64,000 bases of DNA from an uncultured Nioella sp. (lineage in GTDB: Bacteria; Pseudomonadota; Alphaproteobacteria; Rhodobacterales; Rhodobacteraceae): assembly GCA_947495575.1 (NCBI GenBank), contig CANLZL010000001.1, positions 124,001-188,000 of the forward strand, given 5' to 3'. This document shows positions 37,053 through 47,087 of the stretch, in pieces. The notes under the pieces were generated by a model that was given only the letters and a program-made list of their open reading frames with translations, had not been told where the DNA came from and did no database searches. Every line of letters begins with the position of its first letter. Position 1 is the stretch's first letter. Position numbers and translations under genes: made by a program.

Positions 37053-39839
37053 ATGCAACGCCAAGGGCGAATAGCGGCCGTATTGGGGCCGACAAACACC
37101 GGCAAAACGCATTACGCGATTGAACGGATGTTGGCACATCGAACGGGCATTATCGGCCTGCCGCTGCGCCTGCTGGCGCGCGAAGTTTATGATCGCATTG
37201 TTGCGATCCGTGGACCCAGAGTGGTTGCGCTTATCACCGGTGAAGAACGTATCGTTCCCGACGGGGCAAAATACTGGGTCTGTACTGTTGAGGCGATGCC
37301 GCCCGGAATGGGCTGTGATTTTTTGGCAATAGACGAGATTCAGCTCTGCGCGGATCTCGAGCGGGGACATATATTTACCAATCGCCTTCTGAACGCCCGT
37401 GGGCTACATGAGACGCTTTTTTTGGGATCTGATACAATTAAGGGGGCGATTGCGGCCCTTGTACCCGGTGTTGAGTTCATGCGGCGTGAAAGATTCTCCG
37501 AATTGGTGTATTCTGGTTCGAAAAAGTTAAGCAGAATGCCCGGCAGATCTGCAATTGTCGGATTTTCGATTGAAAATGTATATGCAATCGCAGAGCTTCT
37601 GAAGCGACAAAAAGGCGGTGCAGCGGTCGTAATGGGGGCGTTATCGCCCAGAACTCGCAATGCACAGGTGGAATTGTATCAAAATGGTGATGTCGATTAT
37701 CTGGTGGCTACTGACGCCATTGGCATGGGACTGAACCTAGATATCAAGCATGTTGCCTTCTCAGGATTACGGAAGTTTGACGGGCGCAGAATGCGAGAGC
37801 TTCAGCCCAACGAATTGGCCCAGATCGCCGGTCGTGCCGGGCGCCATATGCAGCCCGGATCTTATGGTGTGACGGGGGAGGCCAGCCCGCTAAGAGATGA
37901 AGTTGTTGATGCGATTGCGGCGCATCGCTTCATGCCCATTCGCAAGTTGCAATACCGGAATTCGAGGTTGGAATTTGGCACGGCGGACCGGCTGATCAAT
38001 AGCCTGGAGGCGGTCGCGCCGGACGAGTGGTTCATGCGTGCCCGGGAATCTGACGATTTGCGCGCCCTCAAAACGCTCACATCTCAGCAGGAAATTGCCG
38101 ATCGGTTAACGCATCCGCGTGATGTGGAACGGCTTTGGAATGTATGCTGTATCCCTGATTTTCGCGGCATCAGCCATGCGGAACATGCCTCGCTTTTGGG
38201 GCGGATTTTTGAGTTTTTACAAAGTGTCGGACGTGTTCCGGATGATTGGATGTCGCGCCAAGTTAAGCGTCTGGATCGATCCGATGGAGATATTGATACA
38301 ATCTCGAAACGATTGGCCTATATCCGTACATGGACGTACGTGGCGCAACGCAAAGGGTGGGTTGATGACGAAACCCATTGGCGCGAGGCCACGCGTGCCG
38401 TAGAAGACCGCTTGTCAGATGTGCTGCATCAGCGTCTGACCGAAAAATTTGTTGATCGGCGCACTTCGGTTTTGTTGCGCCGGTTGAAGCAGAAGGAGGG
38501 CCTTGTGGCCGACGTAAATGAAAAAGGTGAAGTGACGGTCGAAGGCGAGTTTGTCGGCCGTTTGGAGGGGTTCCGTTTCCTGCAGGATACTTCTGCAGGA
38601 CCAGAGGAAGCCAAAACATTGCGCCAGGCAGCCGTTCAGGCGCTGCGCCCTGAATTTCATTTGCGCGCGGATCGCTTCTATAACGCACCTGATACGGAAT
38701 TCGATTTCACCGAGCAGGGCGGCCTGATGTGGGGCGAACACGCCATTGGGAAATTGGTCAAAGGCTCTGAGCCGTTGAAACCGGTTGCAGAGGCCTTCGT
38801 TGACGAAGAAGCGGGCCCAGAAGTGATCCAAAAAGTGCAGCGTCGGTTGCAGCATTTCATTGATCGCAAGGTTGCCACCTTGTTTGAGCCGCTTTTGGCG
38901 ATGTCACGCGATGAAGAGGTCACCGGTCTGGCGCGCGGTTTTGCATTCCGCCTGGTTGAGGCGCTTGGCGTGTTGCCACGTGGCGTTGTGGCAGATGACG
39001 TAAAGGCGCTGGATCAGGATGCGCGCGGACAGCTGCGCAAACACGGAATCCGCTTTGGTCAGTTTACGATCTTTCAGCAACTGTTGCTCAAGCCTGCGCC
39101 GACACGGCTGCGCCTTGTGCTGTGGGGCCTGGCAAGTGACCATCAGGAATTTTACGAAAGCCCCCCTCCGGGTCTGGTGACAATCCCGGCGATCGACGGC
39201 GCGCCGCTCGACTATTACACCAATTCCGGATACCGCCTCGCAGGCGCACGGGCCATCCGCATCGACATGCTGGAACGCCTTGCCGATATGCTGCGCCAGC
39301 AGGACACACGCGGCGGGTTTGAAGGCTCGGCCGATATGCTGTCGATCACCGGCATGACGCTGGAGCAATTTGCTGATCTTATGCAGGGCCTTGGCTATAA
39401 AGCCGAAAAGGGCGAACGGGTGAAGGTGAAAGCTCCAGCTGATCCCGCGCCAGTAACTGAATCTGAAGAGGCCACGGCCCCCGATGCGGAAACTGAGGCG
39501 GCGAAAGCAGCTGAAACGGAAGATACGCAACCCGAGGACGCCGCCGCAGCGCCAGAAGAAACCGGCAGCGACACACCAACGGAAGAGGCGGCGCCAGAGA
39601 TGGAGGTGTTCTACACCTTCTCATGGGCGCCGAAGCGCCGTCCAAACCAGCAAGGCCAGCGCCGTGACGGTGGCAAACCCGGCGGCAAGCCGCGCGGAAA
39701 AGGCAAGCCTGGCAAGGGCGCAAAGGGTCCGCGCGCGGACAAGCCCAAAAACTTTTCTTCAAAACCGCAGCGCAAAGATAAGATCGATCCCGATAACCCC
39801 TTCGCGCAAGCGCTTGCGGGGCTAAAGGGCGGCAACTGA
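37053..39839 (+). CDS. SUV3-like DExH-box RNA/DNA helicase
   Basis: The 928-residue helicase has Walker A GPTNTGKTH (residues 12-20), motif II DEIQ (94-97), and motifs V and VI in DAIGMGLNLDIKHVAFSG and QIAGRAGRHM. This is the SUV3/Suv3p family, linked in eukaryotes to mitochondrial RNA decay, consistent with an alphaproteobacterial origin. A long C-terminal half carries family domains, then an acidic, alanine/glutamate-rich stretch (about 785-850) and a basic, glycine/lysine-rich tail. The stop is inside CTGA, which begins the next gene. Confidence 0.92.
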   Translation: MQRQGRIAAVLGPTNTGKTHYAIERMLAHRTGIIGLPLRLLAREVYDRIVAIRGPRVVALITGEERIVPDGAKYWVCTVEAMPPGMGCDFLAIDEIQLCADLERGHIFTNRLLNARGLHETLFLGSDTIKGAIAALVPGVEFMRRERFSELVYSGSKKLSRMPGRSAIVGFSIENVYAIAELLKRQKGGAAVVMGALSPRTRNAQVELYQNGDVDYLVATDAIGMGLNLDIKHVAFSGLRKFDGRRMRELQPNELAQIAGRAGRHMQPGSYGVTGEASPLRDEVVDAIAAHRFMPIRKLQYRNSRLEFGTADRLINSLEAVAPDEWFMRARESDDLRALKTLTSQQEIADRLTHPRDVERLWNVCCIPDFRGISHAEHASLLGRIFEFLQSVGRVPDDWMSRQVKRLDRSDGDIDTISKRLAYIRTWTYVAQRKGWVDDETHWREATRAVEDRLSDVLHQRLTEKFVDRRTSVLLRRLKQKEGLVADVNEKGEVTVEGEFVGRLEGFRFLQDTSAGPEEAKTLRQAAVQALRPEFHLRADRFYNAPDTEFDFTEQGGLMWGEHAIGKLVKGSEPLKPVAEAFVDEEAGPEVIQKVQRRLQHFIDRKVATLFEPLLAMSRDEEVTGLARGFAFRLVEALGVLPRGVVADDVKALDQDARGQLRKHGIRFGQFTIFQQLLLKPAPTRLRLVLWGLASDHQEFYESPPPGLVTIPAIDGAPLDYYTNSGYRLAGARAIRIDMLERLADMLRQQDTRGGFEGSADMLSITGMTLEQFADLMQGLGYKAEKGERVKVKAPADPAPVTESEEATAPDAETEAAKAAETEDTQPEDAAAAPEETGSDTPTEEAAPEMEVFYTFSWAPKRRPNQQGQRRDGGKPGGKPRGKGKPGKGAKGPRADKPKNFSSKPQRKDKIDPDNPFAQALAGLKGGN

Positions 39840-40213
39840 GCGACGCTGCGAAACCCAAGGCCCGGCTTGACAAATGGCTGTGGCATGCGCGGTTTTTCAA
39901 AACGCGCACTTTGGCCGCCCGCATAGTTTCGGGCGGTCATGTCAGGGTTAATTCGGACAAAGTGCACAAACCTTCGGCAAGTATCGGGCCCGAGGATGTG
40001 CTGACCTTTCCCCAGGGCCGTCAAATTCGCGTGATCCGTGTGAAAGCCATCGGAGAGCGGCGCGGGCCCGCGGCTGAAGCGCAGACATTGTATGAAGATC
40101 TGACGCCTGAGAAGGAAAGCGTTCCGCGAAACCCTGGATATGACGGAAAAGGTCGCCCGACGGGCAAAGACCGCCGTGCGCTTGGTTCTTTCCGACGCAC
40201 CCCGCTTGAATGA
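39836..40213 (+). CDS. S4 domain RNA-binding protein (Hsp15-like) with CTG start
   Basis: The reading frame after the helicase encodes [39 protein letters not shown], a complete S4 RNA-binding domain of the HslR type, then a basic tail ending FRRTPLE. Between the in-frame TAA at 39794 and the domain there is no ATG, GTG or TTG; the next TTG at 39911 would delete the first half of the S4 domain. The only fitting initiator is CTG at 39836, in CTGA that overlaps the helicase stop, with AAAGGG in front. 125 residues. It should recycle stalled 50S or bind rRNA; CTG use is inferred. Confidence 0.8.
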   Translation: MSDAAKPKARLDKWLWHARFFKTRTLAARIVSGGHVRVNSDKVHKPSASIGPEDVLTFPQGRQIRVIRVKAIGERRGPAAEAQTLYEDLTPEKESVPRNPGYDGKGRPTGKDRRALGSFRRTPLE

Positions 40214-40262
40214 TCGGGCAGACCCGTCTAAATCGCGAAGCAAGCCAAATTCGGGAAGCGCC

Positions 40263-40598
40263 ATGACCTACGCCGTTATCGAAAACTGCATCAACTGCAA
40301 ATACACCGACTGTGTGGAAGTCTGCCCGGTCGATTGTTTCTATGAAGGTGAAAACTTTCTGGTGATTCATCCCGATGAATGCATCGACTGCGGCGTTTGT
40401 GAGCCTGAGTGTCCGGCAGATGCAATTCGCCCGGATACCGAACCGGATATGGAAAAATGGGTTGAGCTGAACCGCAAATATGCGGAAGAATGGCCCGTAA
40501 TTGTTTCAAAGAAAGATCCTTTGCCCACAGCAGAAGAGTTCGACGGCAAAGATGACAAGCTGAAACTCTTGTCCGAGACACCTGGCGAAGGCGGGTAA
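40263..40598 (+). CDS. fdxA: 7Fe ferredoxin FdxA ([3Fe-4S][4Fe-4S])
   Basis: The 111-residue ferredoxin has cysteines 9, 12, 17, 21, 25, 40, 43, 46 and 50, the pattern of Azotobacter ferredoxin I shifted by one. C9, C17 and C50 should hold the 3Fe cluster; C21, C40, C43 and C46 the 4Fe cluster. The segment [12 protein letters not shown] is typical. It shuttles low-potential electrons. The start is ATG 40263, not the longer frame that runs through the S4 gene. Confidence 0.96.
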   Translation: MTYAVIENCINCKYTDCVEVCPVDCFYEGENFLVIHPDECIDCGVCEPECPADAIRPDTEPDMEKWVELNRKYAEEWPVIVSKKDPLPTAEEFDGKDDKLKLLSETPGEGG

Positions 40599-40876
40599 GT
40601 GATTCGGACCTTTTGGGTGCATTTTGCACCTGCCGAAACCATGTCGCACCGCGGCAAAACCCTGTAAAAACAGGGCTTTTGGCGATTTCGTCTTGGGCGA
40701 ACTTTAAGATGGCTCATTTTTGTGCTATATTTCCGTCATATACGATGTCTGTGAACCAAAAGTAGCAGCCCCAATTGGCTGCGCCGACTTCAGCGCCATG
40801 TCACTGCGAACAGGAAAGCCCTGCTTTCCCCGCGGTGCTTTTGTCGCCTGAAATCGGGGTTGAGAAGGAAGACTAA
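40599..40876. other. Intergenic region between fdxA and carD, 278 bases
   Basis: It holds a weak terminator at 40660-40680 and an A/T-rich stretch (about 40700-40745) that is the probable carD promoter zone. There are no coding frames with family features, and no tRNA. Confidence 0.5.
40660..40680 (+). terminator. Weak Rho-independent terminator after fdxA
   Basis: CCCTGT pairs with ACAGGG around AAAA, followed by CTTTT; it stands about 60 bases after the fdxA stop. Confidence 0.6.
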
Positions 40877-41392
40877 ATGAGTAAGACGCGGAAAACGCAG
40901 GACTTTAGCCCGAACGAATATGTGGTCTACCCGGCCCATGGCGTCGGCCAGATCGTCAATATCGAAGAGCAGGAGATTGCTGGGCTCACCCTCGAGCTGT
41001 TTGTGATCTCGTTCGAAAAGGACAAAATGACCCTGCGTGTACCAACGGCCAAAGCCACCGAAGTTGGGATGCGTTCGCTGTCCAGCCCAGATGTGGTCAA
41101 AAAAGCGTTGGACACCCTGAAAGGGAAAGCGCGCGTAAAGCGGGCCATGTGGTCGCGCCGTGCACAGGAATATGAGCAAAAGATCAATTCAGGCGATCTG
41201 ATCGCGATTGCCGAAGTGGTTCGCGATCTGCACCGCGCAGATGATCAGCGAGAGCAGAGCTATTCTGAGCGTCAGCTTTATGAGGCTGCTCTTGAGCGTC
41301 TGACACGTGAACTGGCGGCCGTGAACGATATGGACGAAGCTGGCGCTCAAAAGCGTGTTGATGATGTTCTGACCGCTCGGGCTGCTGCCTGA
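40877..41392 (+). CDS. carD: CarD family transcriptional regulator (CdnL-like)
   Basis: The 171-residue protein has the CarD RNA-polymerase interaction domain (DFSPNEYVVYPAHGVGQIVNIEEQEIAGLTLELFVISFEKDKMTLRVPTAKA) and a helical C-terminal DNA-contact domain (MWSRRAQEYEQKINSGDLIAIAEVVRDLHR). It stabilises open promoter complexes, notably for rRNA genes. AAGGAAG precedes the ATG. A strong terminator follows and separates it from the convergent cobS. Confidence 0.96.
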   Translation: MSKTRKTQDFSPNEYVVYPAHGVGQIVNIEEQEIAGLTLELFVISFEKDKMTLRVPTAKATEVGMRSLSSPDVVKKALDTLKGKARVKRAMWSRRAQEYEQKINSGDLIAIAEVVRDLHRADDQREQSYSERQLYEAALERLTRELAAVNDMDEAGAQKRVDDVLTARAAA

Positions 41393-41422
41393 TAGGATCG
41401 ACATAGAGAATTTGGTGTGTAT

Positions 41423-41454
41423 CCCGTGCTGCGAATGCAGCACGGGGTTTTTTT
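41423..41454 (+). terminator. Rho-independent terminator after carD
   Basis: A perfect ten-base-pair stem CCCGTGCTGC/GCAGCACGGG with GAAT loop is followed by G and seven T. Its tail touches the cobS stop codon. Confidence 0.94.
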
Positions 41455-42217
41455 AGAATAAATAGGCGGCCAGCACGGCGAGCACGGACACCTCGGCCAA
41501 TTGCTGGGCTGCCCCCAAAACATCACCGGTCTGTCCGCCGATTTTAGATTGCGCCAATTTGCCCAAGAGACCAGCGGCGATGAGAGCGGCGACGGAGGCC
41601 GGCAGGGCGGCCCAACCTGTCAGCGCCATCGCAACGACTAACGCAACGCCGCCGCCAATGCCAAAGGCCCGAAGATCCGGGCGCCCAACGGCGCGGGAAA
41701 GCCCGTCTGGCCGCGCAGGTGACATTAGGGCCATTAGGCCGACCATTGGCGCGCGAGACAGCACCGACGCCGCCAAAAGCGGCCCCCAAACTGTACCGGC
41801 TGCGATAAGCGAGGACAGGATCGACCAACGCGCCAAGAGCGTTAGCAGCAAAGCGATTACGCCATAAGTGCCGATCCGGCTGTCTTTCATGATCTCCAAC
41901 CTGCGGGCCGGATCCCAACCGCCCCAAAAGCCATCTGCCGTGTCTGCCAGGCCGTCCTCATGCATGGCGCCAGTGCCCATGATCATCAAAGCCATCCCAA
42001 GGGCCGCGGAGAAGCCCGCCGACAGCCCGAGCCAAACCGACACACTGATCGCGATAAGGCCTATGACGGCCGGTAACAGGCCGGCCAGCGGCCAAGCCCA
42101 GGCAGAGGACGCCCCACGCTGCATATCAACCTCGCCCGCCAACGGAAGGCGAGTAAACAACCCGATCCCAAGCCGCAAATCGGCGAGAATTTGGCTCAAG
42201 ATGTCGCGCCCGGCCAT
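41453..42217 (-). CDS. cobS: Adenosylcobinamide-GDP ribazoletransferase (cobalamin synthase) CobS
   Basis: The 254-residue integral membrane protein shows the CobS motif [15 protein letters not shown] and later [22 protein letters not shown]. It joins adenosylcobinamide-GDP and alpha-ribazole to give adenosylcobalamin. AAAGGAGG eight bases before the ATG at 42217 fixes the start over a longer frame from 42241. It is divergent from cobT; both act in the lower ligand assembly, which supplies the cofactor for the methylmalonyl-CoA mutase. Confidence 0.95.
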   Translation of the reverse strand: MAGRDILSQILADLRLGIGLFTRLPLAGEVDMQRGASSAWAWPLAGLLPAVIGLIAISVSVWLGLSAGFSAALGMALMIMGTGAMHEDGLADTADGFWGGWDPARRLEIMKDSRIGTYGVIALLLTLLARWSILSSLIAAGTVWGPLLAASVLSRAPMVGLMALMSPARPDGLSRAVGRPDLRAFGIGGGVALVVAMALTGWAALPASVAALIAAGLLGKLAQSKIGGQTGDVLGAAQQLAEVSVLAVLAAYLF

Positions 42218-42304
42218 GCCCGGCCCTCCTTTAGGTCGCATTCCACTATGAATTCCGGCATACCGACCCGGCCCTCACCTGGCAACGATACAAAAGGACC
42301 TTGC

Positions 42305-43321
42305 ATGACCGCTCCTTTCACCACACTTGACGGGTTTCGCGACCTGTTGAAATCTGCACCTTCCGCCGATGCCGCCGCCAAATCCGGGGCGCAAGATCGC
42401 AATGGGCAATTGACCAAACCACCTGGCGCATTGGGACGGCTAGAGGATCTGGCATTTTGGTATGCGTCATGGCGGGGCGACGCGCGCCCGTCTATCTCGG
42501 CACCCCAGGTTTTGATCTTTGCGGGCAATCATGGGGTCACGGCACGGGGCGTTTCGGCGTTTCCCGCTGAGGTCACCGCTCAAATGGTCCTTAACTTTGA
42601 GGCTGGTGGCGCGGCGATCAACCAATTGTCTAAAGCGGCCGGGGCAGAGTTGACCGTCCACCCGATCGAACTTGATCGACCAACGCAGGACTTCACGCAA
42701 GGTCCGGCGATGTCCGAGGAAGAGGTCATCGCCGCCTTGACTATCGGATGGAACGCCGTTGATCCAAAGGCCGACCTCCTGGTGACAGGCGAAATGGGGA
42801 TCGGGAACACAACCTCGGGTGCGGCGATTGCCTGTGCAATTTTTGGTGGAGAGCCTACCGACTGGACGGGGCGGGGGACCGGTGTCGATGACGCAGGCCT
42901 TACTTTGAAAACGCAAGTTGTAGCAGACGGTCTGACTGCCAACCCAGGGGCCAAAACGGACGCACTACAGGCGTTGCGATGCCTTGGTGGGCGCGAACTG
43001 GCCGGTATGGCCGGTGCTATAGCCCGTGCGCGGAAGGAACGCATTCCCGTAATTCTTGACGGATTTATCTGCTCGGCGGCTGCCGCCACGCTAGAAAAAG
43101 CTGTTCCAGGTGCACTAGACCACGCGGTTGCCGGTCATGCCTCAGCGGAGGCAGCTCATATCGCTATTCTTAACGGCATCAATAAGGCACCCCTTCTCTC
43201 AATGGGCATGCGCTTGGGCGAAGGCTCTGGCGGGGCGCTCGCAATCAATATCGTCAAGAGCGCAGTGGCTTGTCATTCAGGCATGGCAACTTTTGCCGAA
43301 GCGGGCGTGGCCGACAGCTAA
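42305..43321 (+). CDS. cobT: Nicotinate-nucleotide-dimethylbenzimidazole phosphoribosyltransferase CobT
   Basis: The 338-residue protein has [70 protein letters not shown] and the C-terminal [16 protein letters not shown] with the catalytic glutamate. It makes alpha-ribazole phosphate from dimethylbenzimidazole. AAAGGA precedes the ATG at 42305; the longer frame from 42191 is antisense to cobS. It overlaps the next, convergent gene by four bases. Confidence 0.96.
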   Translation: MTAPFTTLDGFRDLLKSAPSADAAAKSGAQDRNGQLTKPPGALGRLEDLAFWYASWRGDARPSISAPQVLIFAGNHGVTARGVSAFPAEVTAQMVLNFEAGGAAINQLSKAAGAELTVHPIELDRPTQDFTQGPAMSEEEVIAALTIGWNAVDPKADLLVTGEMGIGNTTSGAAIACAIFGGEPTDWTGRGTGVDDAGLTLKTQVVADGLTANPGAKTDALQALRCLGGRELAGMAGAIARARKERIPVILDGFICSAAAATLEKAVPGALDHAVAGHASAEAAHIAILNGINKAPLLSMGMRLGEGSGGALAINIVKSAVACHSGMATFAEAGVADS

Positions 43322-45240
43322 CCGTCGCCTTTGGATGCTTCTGAATCCTTTGCGTTTCCACGCCTGGGCGCCTCTGCGGCGTCCAGTTGCGTGGCTAAAG
43401 CCGTTTCGAGGTTGTTGTTCAACTCACGCGCCCGTGTGACATAGGCCTCGTTCTTGGCCAGTGGTACACCCGGTTTCCACAATTCCGCCAATTCGCGCAG
43501 GACCTGTCGATCATGGCGGTAGAAGGCGGCCTCCATCTCATGGGCTTCGTACTCAGAGAGGCCCATGTTCTCCAAAACGTAGCGTGCCGCACGCAGCGAA
43601 CTGTCAAACATCTCTCGGACGATGTCGCTAGCGCCAGCTTGGTAGAGTTCATAGACATGCACCCTGTCATAGGCCCGCGCGACAATGTGCAAATCAGGGC
43701 GCAGTTTGCGGGCATATTTGACCAGCCGGGTTGTGGCGTCTTTGTCATCCATCGCCGCCACAAGAACCTTTGCTGTTTCGATGCCTGCGGCATGTAACAG
43801 TTCTGGTCGGGTCGGATCTCCGAAATAGCCATGAAAGCCAAAGCGGCGCATCAGACGGATCGTCTCAAAGTCATTGTCCAGAACCACCGTTTTCAGGCCC
43901 GCGCCTTGGACCATACGGTTCATGACCTGTCCAAAACGGCCTGTCCCGGCGATAATCACCTCTTCGGGTTCATCGATCTCATCATGATCCGGGTTTTCTT
44001 CGGTGTTGTCCGTCAGGTAGCCCGTCAAAAAATCGTTCAGAATGAAAAAGAGCGGCGTGAACAGCATCGACAGCGCAACAACCAAGAGCAATATTTCGGA
44101 CACGTGATCAGACAGGACATGCTGTGTCATAGCGAAGGAAATCAGCACGAACCCGAATTCACCGGCCTGTGCCAATGAAAGAGTAAACAGCCAGTGGTCG
44201 CGACTGCGAAGCCCGTAGGCCCAGCCGATCCCAAAAAGGATGAACCCTTTGATCAGCATGACCGCGACGGTCAGACCCAGGATCACGAAAGGTTGGGAAA
44301 GTAGTACATCAAAATGGATGCTTGCGCCCACGGTGATAAAGAAAAGACCCAATAACAAGCCCTTGAAGGGTTCGATATTTGCCTCAAGCTCATGCTTGAA
44401 TTCTGAGTTTGCCAAAACCACGCCAGCGACAAAGGCGCCGAGCGCAGGGGAGAGGCCAACCAGAACCATCAGGAAAGCGATGCCGACGATGATAACCAGC
44501 GCCACGGCCGTATACATCTCGCGCATTTTGGCCAGATGGATGAACTGAAATAGCGGCCGGGTCAGAAAACGACCCGCAATGATAACGGCCAGAACCGCGC
44601 CGAGGGTAACGGCGGTTACGCCCCAAGCGGGAAGGCCTTGCACCAAAGACAGACCTGCATCTGCGGCGGCTTCGGCTTCTGCCGCGGGGCGGGTGATCGC
44701 ACCATCCTCGGAAAACGCGGCGTTCGGTGGCGCGCCCAAAAGAGGGAGAAGCGCCAGCATCGGGATTACGGCCATGTCCTGCGTCAGCAAGACAGAAAAC
44801 GACGACCGCCCGCCAGTGGTGCGCATCAGACCTTTCTCTGTCAAAGTCTGTAGAACGATCGCAGTTGAAGAAAGGGCGAAAATCAGCCCAACCGCTACGC
44901 TCATTTGCAGCGATAGCCCGAGGTAGTAGGCGCCGCCTCCAAGGGCAATCGTTGACAAAACAACCTGTGTTCCACCCAATCCGATCAACTTGCCGCGCAT
45001 TTCCCAAAGGCCCTTTGGGTTCAGCTCCAATCCAATAAGGAAGAGCATCATCACAACGCCAAATTCCGCGAAATGCTGAAGATCGTGGGGGTCAGTACCG
45101 GTTTGCTTCAGGATGGGCCCGATAAATATCCCGGCCACAAGATATCCCAACACCGAGCCTAAGCCGAGGCGTACCGATAGGGGTACGGCAACCACCATCG
45201 CGGCCAGATACAAAGTGGCTTGAAAAAGGATACTATCCAT
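43318..45240 (-). CDS. Kef-type monovalent cation:proton antiporter with TrkA-N domain
   Basis: The 640-residue protein has about twelve membrane helices (CPA2 family, with [49 protein letters not shown]) and a cytoplasmic TrkA-N/RCK domain from about residue 425 with GTGRFGQ as nucleotide-binding loop. A helical C-terminal tail follows. KefB/KefC proteins release K+ in response to electrophiles via glutathione adducts. No KefG/KefF partner is next to it, so the gating is uncertain. Confidence 0.92.
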   Translation of the reverse strand: MDSILFQATLYLAAMVVAVPLSVRLGLGSVLGYLVAGIFIGPILKQTGTDPHDLQHFAEFGVVMMLFLIGLELNPKGLWEMRGKLIGLGGTQVVLSTIALGGGAYYLGLSLQMSVAVGLIFALSSTAIVLQTLTEKGLMRTTGGRSSFSVLLTQDMAVIPMLALLPLLGAPPNAAFSEDGAITRPAAEAEAAADAGLSLVQGLPAWGVTAVTLGAVLAVIIAGRFLTRPLFQFIHLAKMREMYTAVALVIIVGIAFLMVLVGLSPALGAFVAGVVLANSEFKHELEANIEPFKGLLLGLFFITVGASIHFDVLLSQPFVILGLTVAVMLIKGFILFGIGWAYGLRSRDHWLFTLSLAQAGEFGFVLISFAMTQHVLSDHVSEILLLVVALSMLFTPLFFILNDFLTGYLTDNTEENPDHDEIDEPEEVIIAGTGRFGQVMNRMVQGAGLKTVVLDNDFETIRLMRRFGFHGYFGDPTRPELLHAAGIETAKVLVAAMDDKDATTRLVKYARKLRPDLHIVARAYDRVHVYELYQAGASDIVREMFDSSLRAARYVLENMGLSEYEAHEMEAAFYRHDRQVLRELAELWKPGVPLAKNEAYVTRARELNNNLETALATQLDAAEAPRRGNAKDSEASKGDG

Positions 45241-45315
45241 AATGTTCCGCGCGTTCCAAAAGTCCTAGATTAAACATTGGGCGCAGCGCGCCAAAACACA
45301 ACCTTGCGGTGGTGA

Positions 45316-45771
45316 TTAGGTCGGTAATGCCGCATCAGATTTCATCTGATCCATTACAATCTGGCTTTGAACCCGCGCAACTGCCGGAATAGGCAGCAGA
45401 ACTTCGTGGATCAGGCGGTGCAGTGCGCCTAAATCGGGGCAATAAACGCGAAGCAGATAATCTGCCTCACCTGTCAGGGTCCACGCAGACACGATCTGAG
45501 GTTGCAGTTGGACTGCACGGCTAAAGTTTTGAACCTCACTTGGCTCATGGGTTGCCATTTGCACTTGAACGAAGGCTTGCACATGCAGACCGAGGTCATC
45601 GGGCGATACCACGGCCCGTGCACCGGTGACGATTCCGCTTTGCTCTAACCGCTGTCTGCGTCGCGCGGCCTGACTTGGGGACAAGTTCAAGTGTTGGCTC
45701 AACTCTTGCGCTGTAAGTTGAGCGTTGGCCTGAATCACTTGCAACAATTGTCGGTCAATATCGTCTAGCAT
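45316..45771 (-). CDS. Lrp/AsnC family transcriptional regulator
   Basis: The 151-residue protein has the Lrp helix-turn-helix (LDDIDRQLLQVIQANAQLTAQELSQHLNLSPSQAARRRQRLEQSGIV) and the RAM ligand domain (VQAFVQVQMATHEPSEVQNFSRAVQLQPQIVSAWTLTGEADYLLRVYCPDLGALHRLI). It forms dimers or octamers and often controls an adjacent amino-acid gene. It is divergent from 4-hydroxyphenylpyruvate dioxygenase with a long inverted repeat between, so it probably responds to tyrosine or phenylalanine. Confidence 0.92.
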   Translation of the reverse strand: MLDDIDRQLLQVIQANAQLTAQELSQHLNLSPSQAARRRQRLEQSGIVTGARAVVSPDDLGLHVQAFVQVQMATHEPSEVQNFSRAVQLQPQIVSAWTLTGEADYLLRVYCPDLGALHRLIHEVLLPIPAVARVQSQIVMDQMKSDAALPT

Positions 45772-45812
45772 GGGTCATCTGCGCAAAGAATCGAGAAATT
45801 ACGCGAAAAAAT

Positions 45813-45868
45813 CGCATATTTTTGTTAAATGGTACAGTAGAATGCGCAAAAGGAGCGCAAAATATGCG
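45813..45868. promoter_or_regulatory. Long inverted repeat between lrp-like and hppD genes
   Basis: CGCATATTTT at 45813-45822 and AAAATATGCG at 45859-45868 are exact inverted copies 46 bases apart, about four and a half helical turns. Lrp family proteins wrap DNA on spaced sites, so the pair fits an Lrp operator that controls both genes. Confidence 0.65.
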
Positions 45869-45908
45869 GTAAAACGGGTTCAGCGAACAAATCCACAGGA
45901 GCAGACCC

Positions 45909-47015
45909 ATGGGTCCCTTTCCACATAACGCCCCGCGTGCCACGATTTCTGACGAAAATCCGGCCGGAACCGATGGGTTCGAATTTGTAGAATTTTGTCA
46001 CCCTGACCCGGATGTATTGCGGACAGGCTTTGCCAATATGGGGTTTGTCCATGTGGCCAACCACAAATCCAAAGCGGTTGAGCTTTGGAAACAGGGCGAC
46101 GTCTCGTATCTGCTAAACGCAGAACCTGACAGCTATTCAGCAAAATTCGCTGTCGAACATGGCCCTTGCGCCTCGTCGATGGCCTGGCGCGTCGTTGATA
46201 CGCAACACGCGTTTGAACATGCCGTAAGCAAGGGCGCTAAACCTTACACTGGATCGGACAAAACACTGGATTGGCCCGCGATTGAGGGGATCGGCGGGTC
46301 GCTGATCTACTTCACCGATCAGTATTTCGACACTTCCCCTTATAATCAGGATTTCGACTGGATCGAGAATGCACATCCAGAGGGGGCCGGTTTCTACTAT
46401 CTCGATCACCTGACCCACAACGTCTACAAGGGAAACATGGACGTCTGGTTCAAGTTCTACGGCGATCTTTTCAACTTCAAGGAAATCCGGTTCTTCGACA
46501 TCGAAGGTAAGTTCACCGGGCTCTTTAGCCGGGCGTTGACATCGCCCTGCGGTCGCATCCGTATCCCACTGAACGAAGATCGCGGTGAAACCGGTCAGAT
46601 CGTCAACTACCTCAAGAAGTATAACGGCGAAGGCATTCAACACATCGCGATAGGTACCGAGGATATCTATGCCTCGGTCGATCAGATCGCCAACAACGGT
46701 GTCAAATTCATGCCTGGCCCACCTGACGCCTATTACACGCTCAGCAAGGATCGCGTTGTTGGCCACCAAGAGCCGCTGGACAAGATGAAAAAGCACGGCA
46801 TCCTGATTGATGGAGAAGGTGTTGTGGATGGTGGTGAAACCAAGATCCTGCTGCAGATCTTCTCGAAAACGATTATTGGCCCCATCTTCTTCGAATTCAT
46901 TCAGCGCAAAGGCGATGACGGGTTTGGCGAGGGCAACTTCAAAGCGCTTTTTGAATCCATCGAGGCCGAAGAAATCGCGCAAGGTGACTATGACGGGGTC
47001 AAAGCCGCCGAATAA
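45909..47015 (+). CDS. hppD: 4-Hydroxyphenylpyruvate dioxygenase
   Basis: The 368-residue iron dioxygenase has two VOC-type halves. Iron ligands are His167 (LDHLTHNVY), His245 (GIQHIAIG) and Glu329 (FFEFIQRKG), and the C-terminal segment with RKGDDGFGEGNFKALFESIE closes the active site. It turns 4-hydroxyphenylpyruvate to homogentisate in tyrosine catabolism. AGGAG precedes the ATG. No homogentisate dioxygenase or fumarylacetoacetase gene is in this window, so the rest of the pathway is elsewhere. Confidence 0.97.
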   Translation: MGPFPHNAPRATISDENPAGTDGFEFVEFCHPDPDVLRTGFANMGFVHVANHKSKAVELWKQGDVSYLLNAEPDSYSAKFAVEHGPCASSMAWRVVDTQHAFEHAVSKGAKPYTGSDKTLDWPAIEGIGGSLIYFTDQYFDTSPYNQDFDWIENAHPEGAGFYYLDHLTHNVYKGNMDVWFKFYGDLFNFKEIRFFDIEGKFTGLFSRALTSPCGRIRIPLNEDRGETGQIVNYLKKYNGEGIQHIAIGTEDIYASVDQIANNGVKFMPGPPDAYYTLSKDRVVGHQEPLDKMKKHGILIDGEGVVDGGETKILLQIFSKTIIGPIFFEFIQRKGDDGFGEGNFKALFESIEAEEIAQGDYDGVKAAE

Positions 47016-47045
47016 CTTCAGAGATGAAACTCACGGGGAGAAGAG

Positions 47046-47086
47046 AGCCCTCGCGCTGACCCAGATTGGCGCGGGGGGCTTTCGCT
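47046..47086 (+). terminator. Probable terminator after hppD
   Basis: AGCCCTCGCGC pairs imperfectly with GCGCGGGGGGCT, followed by a short T-rich stretch TTCGCTGTT, 30 bases after the hppD stop. It is near the convergent stop of the next gene. Confidence 0.5.
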
Positions 47087-47087
47087 G

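Noticed and set aside
39911-40213. TTG at 39911 as start of the S4 protein
   Set aside because: It would remove [15 protein letters not shown], the core of the S4 domain, which is plainly encoded upstream in the same frame.
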